A DNA stretch of 64,000 bases from the NCBI GenBank assembly GCA_040752025.1, contig JBFMFR010000009.1:1-64000 (forward strand). Direction: 5' to 3'. Below the pieces are notes generated by a model. The model saw nothing but the letters and a program-made list of their open reading frames with translations, did no database searches and had not been told where the DNA came from. The position numbers were made by a program, and so were the translations under genes. The stretch comes from JBFMFR01 sp040752025. GTDB lineage: Bacteria > Chloroflexota > Anaerolineae > Anaerolineales > UBA4823. This document shows, one piece after another, positions 24,498 to 30,421 of the stretch (positions are counted from its first letter, which is position 1; each line of letters opens with the position of its first letter).

Positions 24498-25249
24498 ATA
24501 TGCGCAAACCAGTCTTTATCAATGCTGATTTGCTCAAGCTCGATCTTCCTGGTTTGCACTCCCAAAGCAAGCTGCTTGAGTTTTTCGACCAGTTGGTCGC
24601 CATCCACCAGATCAATGGCCGGCGCGCCATCACGAGTGGCTTCTTTGATCGCATCCTTGGTGAAGGCACCTGTAGTGATCAGCAAACCCTTATCAGCTCT
24701 GCCAACCATCGCGCCGCGAAAATCGCGCACCTGGCTGGCTCCCACAGAACCCTGCCAGCGCTTACACTGGAAGATCACATGAAAACTCAATAAGCCGCCC
24801 AGTCGTAGAATCCCCTGGCCATCGATGCCCCCATCGCCTGTCCGGCCAGTCACAACCACCTGCACAAAGCCCGATTCCCTCAGCAAACGCTGGATGAGCC
24901 TTTCAAACGCGGCAGGAGACATGTTCAACAACACATCGAGCAGTTCTTCTTGCCATTCAACAGTACTGTTCGGCTCATCCACACTCTCATCCGTAACATC
25001 TTTTTGTTTGCTCAGTTGCGCGCGCACCAGGCGAATGACTTCTTTTTCATCAACTTGATCGGTCATCGACCCCTGGGGAGTGAGCGACCAGACTCCGCGA
25101 ATAGAATTATCGATCAAACCATATTTCTTCAAGTAGGTGCGCGTCCACATCAGGCGATATTCGATTTCGGTCATGCCGCCTTTTTGGGGGTTATGCAGAA
25201 TCTCGAGCTGTGCAGCGGGAATGTTGGCAATTTCGGCTACTCGAGACAT
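24494..25249 (-). CDS. Mrr-type restriction endonuclease
   Basis: Protein of 251 residues. The N-terminal winged-helix part (GGMTEIEYRLMWTRTYLKKYGLI...WSLTPQG) matches the Mrr N domain. The catalytic PD-(D/E)xK-type core has RTGDGGIDGQG (Asp143) and the QCK motif in FQCKRWQG (Gln161, Lys163), then GLLITTGAFTKDA, as in Mrr cat. These type IV enzymes cut modified, usually methylated, DNA. AGGAGG lies just before the ATG; a longer frame upstream lacks a ribosome site. No methylase is adjacent, as expected for a modification-dependent nuclease. Confidence 0.88.
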   Translation of the reverse strand: MSRVAEIANIPAAQLEILHNPQKGGMTEIEYRLMWTRTYLKKYGLIDNSIRGVWSLTPQGSMTDQVDEKEVIRLVRAQLSKQKDVTDESVDEPNSTVEWQEELLDVLLNMSPAAFERLIQRLLRESGFVQVVVTGRTGDGGIDGQGILRLGGLLSFHVIFQCKRWQGSVGASQVRDFRGAMVGRADKGLLITTGAFTKDAIKEATRDGAPAIDLVDGDQLVEKLKQLALGVQTRKIELEQISIDKDWFAHI

Positions 25250-25454
25250 GTCAGCCTCCTGCTCAAAATTATACCCCCGTTCAAACAACTGCAACCCAAA
25301 AGTCACTCGCCCCAAACCGCTTTCCGGCTTCGACCGCTGGAGGGTAAATCAGCCGCAATGGTTTGAGGCCTAGCGCCGCTACTGGCTGGAAGTCAACACC
25401 TGGCCTTACAATTTCTTCAACCGCGCCAGGCCAGCCAGCGGGTATAATGGGCGC

Positions 25455-26627
25455 ATGGCGAAACTTACTGTTGGCGAAGATGGACGGATCTGCCTGCCGG
25501 AGGAGTTCCTGCGCCGGCACGGCTTGCAGCCAGGCTCCGAACTGGTATTGGAACCCTTCGAGCGCAGCCTGGCATTACACCTGGTGCGCCCCGACGCGGT
25601 GCGCGCTTACCTGGAAGTCAACACGCGCTGCAACCTGAGCTGCGCCATGTGCGTGCGCCAGGCGTGGAGCGACCCGCAGGGCATGATGAGCGCCGACACT
25701 TTCCAGGCAGTGCTACAAGGGCTGAAAGCCTTCCCGGAGTTGAAACGGGTGGTTTTCGGCGGCTTCGGCGAGCCTTTGATGCACCCGCGCATCGTCGAGA
25801 TGGTTGCGCAGGTGCACGCCCTGGGTCTGGGCGTGACGATGATCACCAACGGCATCCTGCTGGAACGTAAGCGAGCCGAGACGCTGTTGAGCGCCGGTTT
25901 GGACACGCTGGTAGTGTCAATCGACAGCATGCACATCCAGGCCTACCAACAGGCCGGGCTGGTGAACGACCGGGTGCTGGGCAATCTGCACGGCCTGTAC
26001 GATCTGATCCGCGACTTGGGCTTCACCTTGCCGGCCCTGGGCTTCGAATACGTGGTGACGCGCAGCAACCTGGCGGACCTGTACAAGCTGCCAGCCCTGG
26101 CCAAGCAGCTTGGCGCCACCTTCATCATTGTCACCAATCTACTACCGCACACCCGCGAGCTAGAGGGAGAAATCCTCTACGACCGCGATGCGCCGCTGCA
26201 ACTGGGCGGCGGCTGGGGCGTGCACCGCGCCGGTTGGGTGAAATGGGGCACTGCCAGCCTGCCGCGCATGAAGTGGAGCGCCGCACGGCAGTGCAGTTTC
26301 ATCAAAGATCCCTCCCTGGTGATTGGCTGGGATGGCGCAGTCAGCCCGTGCTACGCGCTGATGCACTCTTATACCTATTACATTTACAGGCGCCGTAAAG
26401 AAGTCAGCCGCTACGAGCTGGGCAATGCTAACCAGCAGCCGCTGCTGGATATCTGGAACTCGGAAGAATACGTCACCTTCCGCGCCAAGGTACAGGACTT
26501 TCGCTTCCCTTCCTGCGTGGACTGCGGTATGGACTGCACCTTCGCCCAGGAGAACACCGATTGCTGGGGCAACGAGCCCTCCTGCGCCGACTGTTTGTGG
26601 GCGCACGATATCATCCGCTGCCCCTGA
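25455..26627 (+). CDS. Radical SAM/SPASM protein with AbrB-like N-terminus
   Basis: Protein of 390 residues. The radical-SAM cluster motif CNLSCAMC (Cys59, Cys63, Cys66) is followed by GGFGEPLMHPRI. The C-terminal Cys-rich SPASM region (CVDCGMDCTFAQENTDCWGNEPSCADCLWAHDIIRC) would bind extra Fe-S clusters. Residues 1-45 (VGEDGRICLPEEFLRRHGLQPGSELVLEP) resemble a SpoVT-AbrB swapped-hairpin module. This order recalls radical SAM maturases of tungsten-cofactor oxidoreductases, but no aldehyde:ferredoxin oxidoreductase gene is in the window. A peptide-modifying role is the alternative; no small precursor peptide was found beside it. Confidence 0.82.
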   Translation: MAKLTVGEDGRICLPEEFLRRHGLQPGSELVLEPFERSLALHLVRPDAVRAYLEVNTRCNLSCAMCVRQAWSDPQGMMSADTFQAVLQGLKAFPELKRVVFGGFGEPLMHPRIVEMVAQVHALGLGVTMITNGILLERKRAETLLSAGLDTLVVSIDSMHIQAYQQAGLVNDRVLGNLHGLYDLIRDLGFTLPALGFEYVVTRSNLADLYKLPALAKQLGATFIIVTNLLPHTRELEGEILYDRDAPLQLGGGWGVHRAGWVKWGTASLPRMKWSAARQCSFIKDPSLVIGWDGAVSPCYALMHSYTYYIYRRRKEVSRYELGNANQQPLLDIWNSEEYVTFRAKVQDFRFPSCVDCGMDCTFAQENTDCWGNEPSCADCLWAHDIIRCP

Positions 26628-26658
26628 AAATTCTTAGCGAACGATAATCTGGCAACCC

Positions 26659-26687
26659 TTGTCAAAAGCACCTTTTTCCTATACAAT
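26659..26687 (+). promoter_or_regulatory. Promoter of the cysK-cysE leader
   Basis: TTGTCA, 17 bp, TACAAT, lying 32 bp after the radical SAM stop. The predicted start near 26694 leaves about 300 nt of leader before cysK. Confidence 0.72.
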
Positions 26688-26693
26688 TAGTAT

Positions 26694-26992
26694 GAAATAC
26701 AGACATGGATGAGATGTTGATACACACCCGACCTCACGCTTGCTCCTGTACCGGGCGGGGAGCATAACCGCCGCCCGGCCTGTACGCATCGAACCACACC
26801 CCCCTGTTTAGAAAAACAAACTGGTTCCAGCAGCCGTAAGCGGTTGAAAGCCTCTCCGCAGCGCTTTTACGTACTTACGGCTGGCTGTCTCGCGCTTGCA
26901 CCCCAAGACTCTCGGAGACTACCAGTCTCCGGGAGTCTGCATTTAAGATCAACGGTGTATCTACACCGGCAACCGATTTGGAGGAATTACCC
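26694..26992 (+). ncRNA. Structured 5' leader of cysK: candidate riboswitch or attenuator
   Basis: Four successive stems can be drawn. P1 has CCGGGCGG/CCGCCCGG (26751-26778). P2 has GAACCA/TGGTTC with TGTTT/AAACA inside (26791-26827). P3 has 10-bp CAGCCGTAAG/CTTACGGCTG with inner AAAGC/GCTTT (26831-26883). P4 is a 15-bp stem (26906-26938) shaped like a terminator but followed only by CATTTAA. The ribosome site GGAGG at 26980-26986 comes after P4. No open frame explains the stretch. It does not show the T-box (AGGGTGG), SAM-I or SAM-II landmarks. Control by cysteine, sulfide or O-acetylserine supply would suit the downstream genes. Confidence 0.5.
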
Positions 26993-27925
26993 ATGAAAAT
27001 TGCGAATGACGTTACCGAGCTGGTTGGCAACACTCCGATGGTGCGCCTGCGCCGCCTGACGGAAGGCGCTGTGGCACAGGTGGTCGCCAAGCTGGAATTC
27101 TACAACCCGGCCCACAGCGTGAAGGACCGCATCGGCCTGGCCATGATCGAGGCCGCAGAAAAAGACGCCCTGATCGGGCCGGATACAATCATCGTCGAGC
27201 CGACCAGCGGCAACACCGGCATCGCCCTGGCCTTCGTGTGCGCCGCCCGCGGCTACAAACTGGTGCTGACCATGCCCGAAACGATGAGCAAAGAGCGGCG
27301 CATGCTGCTGCGCGCCTACGGGGCCGAGCTGATCTTGACACCAGGCAGCGAAGGCATGAACGGCGCCATCCGCCGCGCCGAAGAGCTGGTGGCATCCGAC
27401 CGGCGCTACTTCATGCCCATGCAGTTCAAGAACCCGGCCAACCCCGAAATCCACCGGCGTACCACCGCCGAAGAGATCTGGCGCGACACGGACGGCCAGG
27501 TAGATATCCTAGTCGCGGGAGTCGGCACGGGCGGCACGATCACCGGCACCGGCGAAGTGCTGAAAGCCCGCAAGCCATCCGTCCAGGTCATTGCCGTGGA
27601 GCCCGAAGGCTCGCCCGTGCTTTCCGGTGGCGCAAAAGGGCCCCACCCCATCCAGGGTATCGGGGCCGGCTTCATCCCCGAAGTGCTCAACACACACATC
27701 TACGATGAAGTCATCCAGGTGAGCGGCGAGGCGGCCTTCGAAACCGCCCGGCGCATGGCTACTGAAGAAGGGCTGTTGGTGGGGATTTCTTCCGGGGCCG
27801 CAACCTGGGCCGCGCTGCAAGTGGCGCACCGCCCCGAGAAAGCCGGCAGACTGCTGGTGGTGATCATCCCCTCTTTCGGGGAACGCTACCTGAGCACACC
27901 CTTATTCGCACACTTAGCAGATTGA
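26993..27925 (+). CDS. cysK: Cysteine synthase A (O-acetylserine sulfhydrylase)
   Basis: PLP enzyme of 310 residues that makes cysteine from O-acetylserine and sulfide. Seen are NTPMVRL, the PLP lysine Lys44 in HSVKDRIG, the substrate loop EPTSGNTGIALAF, and the phosphate-binding GVGTGGTITGTG. The C-terminal KAGRLLVVIIPSFGERYLSTPLF is standard. GGAGG precedes the ATG by 6 bp. It is followed after 11 bp by cysE, so the two would form the cysteine synthase pathway and possibly the CysK-CysE complex. Confidence 0.94.
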   Translation: MKIANDVTELVGNTPMVRLRRLTEGAVAQVVAKLEFYNPAHSVKDRIGLAMIEAAEKDALIGPDTIIVEPTSGNTGIALAFVCAARGYKLVLTMPETMSKERRMLLRAYGAELILTPGSEGMNGAIRRAEELVASDRRYFMPMQFKNPANPEIHRRTTAEEIWRDTDGQVDILVAGVGTGGTITGTGEVLKARKPSVQVIAVEPEGSPVLSGGAKGPHPIQGIGAGFIPEVLNTHIYDEVIQVSGEAAFETARRMATEEGLLVGISSGAATWAALQVAHRPEKAGRLLVVIIPSFGERYLSTPLFAHLAD

Positions 27926-27936
27926 GAGGCAGAAGG

Positions 27937-28707
27937 ATGACTACTCAAGATTTCGCCGCACAGAATGTGCGCGCTGAAAAGTCTCAACGAAGATCCGTGA
28001 AGGTCTTCCAAACCTTGCACGAGGACATCCAATCGGTGTTCGACCGCGATCCGGCAGCCCGCAGCGCCCTGGAGGTGCTGCTGTGCTATCCTGGCTTACA
28101 CGCTGTGTGGGGGCATCGCCTGTCCCACTGGCTGTGGCTGCATAATTTCAAATTACTGGCGCGCTGGGTCTCACAACTGCTGCGCAGCCTGACCGGCATC
28201 GAAATCCACCCCGGCGCCACCATCGGCCAGCGCTTCTTCATCGATCACGGGATGGGGATAGTGATCGGTGAAACGGCCGAGATCGGCGACTGCGTCACGC
28301 TCTATCACGGCGTAACCCTGGGCGGAACGAGTTTGAACAAGGGCAAGCGCCACCCTACGCTGGAGGACGGCGTGGTGGTAGGCGCGGGAGCAAAGGTGCT
28401 GGGCGCCATCACCATCGGCGCCAACAGCCGCATCGGCGCCAACGCCGTGGTGGTCAAGCCAGTCCCGCCCGATTCGGTAGTGGTGGGCGTACCGGGACAA
28501 ATCGTGCAGCGCAGCCGGCCGCGCCCGCAGCCCAGCCTGCCCGACCTGGAGCACGGGCGCCTGCCGGATACGATCGGCGAAACGCTGGCCGCGCTGGTAG
28601 AACATGTGCAGCAGTTGGAAGAGCGTATCAATGGGCACGCCGAGCACGAGCACGCCCTGCATGCCCCAGCCCAGGGCATCTGGCAAGGTCAGGATTTCTC
28701 GATCTAG
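27937..28707 (+). CDS. cysE: Serine O-acetyltransferase
   Basis: Protein of 256 residues with an N-terminal helical domain and a left-handed beta-helix (GIEIHPGATIGQRFFIDHG, then GETAEIGDCVTLYHGVTLGGTSLNKGKRHPTLEDGVVVGAGAKVLG). It acetylates serine with acetyl-CoA, making the CysK substrate. The C-terminus extends about 60 residues past the hexapeptide domain and ends DFSI; the terminal Ile fits insertion into the CysK active site. An earlier in-frame TTG start exists, but the ATG fits the family better. Confidence 0.93.
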   Translation: MTTQDFAAQNVRAEKSQRRSVKVFQTLHEDIQSVFDRDPAARSALEVLLCYPGLHAVWGHRLSHWLWLHNFKLLARWVSQLLRSLTGIEIHPGATIGQRFFIDHGMGIVIGETAEIGDCVTLYHGVTLGGTSLNKGKRHPTLEDGVVVGAGAKVLGAITIGANSRIGANAVVVKPVPPDSVVVGVPGQIVQRSRPRPQPSLPDLEHGRLPDTIGETLAALVEHVQQLEERINGHAEHEHALHAPAQGIWQGQDFSI

Positions 28708-28720
28708 CTTAGCGGAATGA

Positions 28721-28849
28721 CTAATCTATCGCTTCCAAAAAAGCAGCGAAAGCCAGCAAGTCCTGGTTGAGCATCTCATAACAAGCCTGCAACCCGTCCG
28801 CCAATTCTTTGACGCGGGCGGGGCGCAGGTTTAATGTGTATGCACTCAT
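28721..28849 (-). CDS. 42-residue protein coupled to the nucleotidyltransferase domain
   Basis: Tiny protein starting MSAYTLNLRPARVKEL and ending FLEAID. Its ATG overlaps the stop of the glycosyltransferase-nucleotidyltransferase gene (ATGA). Genes next to MNT-type minimal nucleotidyltransferases often encode HEPN-domain partners, but this product is far shorter than a HEPN domain (about 110 residues) and lacks the RxxxxH motif. It may be a remnant or a small helical partner protein. Confidence 0.5.
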   Translation of the reverse strand: MSAYTLNLRPARVKELADGLQACYEMLNQDLLAFAAFLEAID

Positions 28850-29865
28850 AAATTCTCTCCCTCACTTAAAATTGCTTCCTGTATGACCGGCCTAGCCTCA
28901 TCGAAAATGACCAGGTCGATCTCGAAATCCACATCCAAGCTGTGCAGCACACCAACCGCCCGGAAATACAGGCGTTCATCCAATCCCCATACAGCCAGAT
29001 CGATATCCGAGCGCGGATGAAATAAACCGGACTGCACTAGCGAGCCGAAAACTGCCACACGAGCAGCCCCAAACTCACCCTTCAACAAAGATGCGGCTAA
29101 CTTAGTCATGGTAAGCCTGGGGCGCGCTATGGGCGGCAGACCAACGCCAAGCTGGTGCACGCGCTGTCCCCAGTAGAACTGGTCAGCAATGTGTGGGATA
29201 ACCAGTTGAGGGATGCCGGCGCGCAGACCAGCAGAGGTGGCGCCGAAGCCGCCGTGATGAATGAGGCCGGCGGCGCGAGGCAAGAGCCAGGAGTACGGAA
29301 CCGACCCAGAGGCATAGATGCTGGGCAGGAGAGGCAACTGGCTCAACCCAGCTTCCCAGCCCTGAACGATGGCGCGCACGCCCGCCTGCTGGATGGCATC
29401 CACGAACAGGCGGGCGCTTTGCAGCGCGCCCTGGCTGCCGAGGCTCATCGCTCCCAAACTGACCACCAGCGGCGGGTCGCCGCTCCCGAGAAAAGCCAGC
29501 AAGTCCGGCGCGGGCCGCCAGCCAACCGGGTCTTTGACAAACCAGTATCCCACCAGGCGGTGGTGCACTGGCCAACGCGGATCGGGAGGATAGACTTGGG
29601 CGCTGACCGGCACCAGGTCGAGCAGGTCTGAAGTGAAGCCTTCGGGGCCAACTGCGGGCAAACCAAGCTTGCGACGCGTACGGTTGAGCGGGCGGGTGGT
29701 AATCAGGCTCACCAACCAACCGATCGCCGCGTAGGTGGCGCGCACGTACACCGGGCATTTCGGGTCGATGGTGAGGATGCCCCAGGGCATCAGGTTTACG
29801 CTAATGTTTGGCAATCCTAATAAGTCGGCCTCGTTGCGGCCCGCAGCACTACTGGCCGAAACCAC
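28846..29865 (-). CDS. Glycosyltransferase C-terminal part fused to an MNT nucleotidyltransferase domain
   Basis: Reading frame of 339 residues. The first 240 are the donor-binding half of a UGT/MGT-type glycosyltransferase (VVSLGAMSLGSQ, LLPRAAGLIHHGGFGATSAGLRAGIPQLVIPHIADQFYWGQRV). After PRLTMTKLAASLL the sequence becomes a minimal nucleotidyltransferase: RVAVFGSLVQSGLFHPRSDIDLAVWGL, with the GS...DxD metal and nucleotide motif. The usual last 40 residues of the glycosyltransferase are missing. The GTG start lies inside the ancestral gene; the N-terminal half sits upstream in another frame. Probably a pseudogene on the sugar-transfer side, with the MNT domain possibly still translated. Confidence 0.7.
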   Translation of the reverse strand: MVSASSAAGRNEADLLGLPNISVNLMPWGILTIDPKCPVYVRATYAAIGWLVSLITTRPLNRTRRKLGLPAVGPEGFTSDLLDLVPVSAQVYPPDPRWPVHHRLVGYWFVKDPVGWRPAPDLLAFLGSGDPPLVVSLGAMSLGSQGALQSARLFVDAIQQAGVRAIVQGWEAGLSQLPLLPSIYASGSVPYSWLLPRAAGLIHHGGFGATSAGLRAGIPQLVIPHIADQFYWGQRVHQLGVGLPPIARPRLTMTKLAASLLKGEFGAARVAVFGSLVQSGLFHPRSDIDLAVWGLDERLYFRAVGVLHSLDVDFEIDLVIFDEARPVIQEAILSEGENL

Positions 29866-30179
29866 AACCAGGTCGGAACCCTGGCAGGCGACCAGGATAT
29901 CGGCGTTTCGCTTTCGAGCATTTCGAAAGCGAAACGCATGGTGCGCAACAAGCCAACGATCACATTGCCAGAGCGCAGGCGGATATCCGCAGTTGCAACC
30001 CCAAGGTCGATATCCGGGCCAATCGGTGTAAAAGCGACTCCGTGAGATTCAACCAGGGATCGCATCAGTGGATGTGATGCCAGCACAACTGCATGTCCGG
30101 CGCTCTGCAAGCCCTGAGCCAGGGCAATAAAAGGCTGCACGTCGCCGCGCGTGCCAATTGTAGGGATGGTAATTTTCAC
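29817..30179 (-). pseudogene. Glycosyltransferase N-terminal half, frameshifted
   Basis: The 120-residue frame starts MKITIPTIGTRGDVQPFIALAQGLQSAGHAVVLASHP, the canonical N-terminus of UGT/MGT (sterol or macrolide-type) glycosyltransferases. After FAFEMLE it loses the family pattern. The neighbouring frame supplies the expected continuation, DILVACQGSDLVVVSASSAAGRNEAD, and then the C-terminal half. The break lies next to a 15-bp perfect inverted repeat inside the coding region. A real enzyme would need a single frame of about 400 residues. Confidence 0.72.
29903..29937. repeat. 15-bp perfect inverted repeat at the glycosyltransferase frameshift
   Basis: The arms GCGTTTCGCTTTCGA and TCGAAAGCGAAACGC are separated by GCATT, within coding sequence. 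The reading frame changes within a few codons of the left (plus-strand) arm. Such perfect arms in a codon-constrained region are unexpected and point to template switching or an assembly artefact. Confidence 0.8.
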
Positions 30180-30421
30180 CGATCATTCCTCCTGTAGATA
30201 AACCATAGACACGAAGGCACTGTTATACCTACGAAACCAGCAGCAGCCAGGTTCAAAAACGAACGTCGTAAAGAGATTGTAAATTCAACCTCAGGCGGGC
30301 TCTTTCACCAAGGCATGAAGTGGGCTTCAAGGTAAAATTGGCGGCAACCAGGCCATACTCGAGATGAGAATCAAGCTGATTTCTCCTTCATGGCAATCCC
30401 AACTAATGATCGATTGAGGCA

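Noticed and set aside
26694..26992. T-box or SAM riboswitch in the cysK leader
   Set aside because: No AGGGTGG antiterminator motif and no SAM-I/SAM-II core could be found, so only an unnamed structured leader is claimed.
30180..30421. Possible small gene or RNA before the kinase
   Set aside because: The 240-bp gap shows no long frame, no strong hairpin and no convincing promoter pair.
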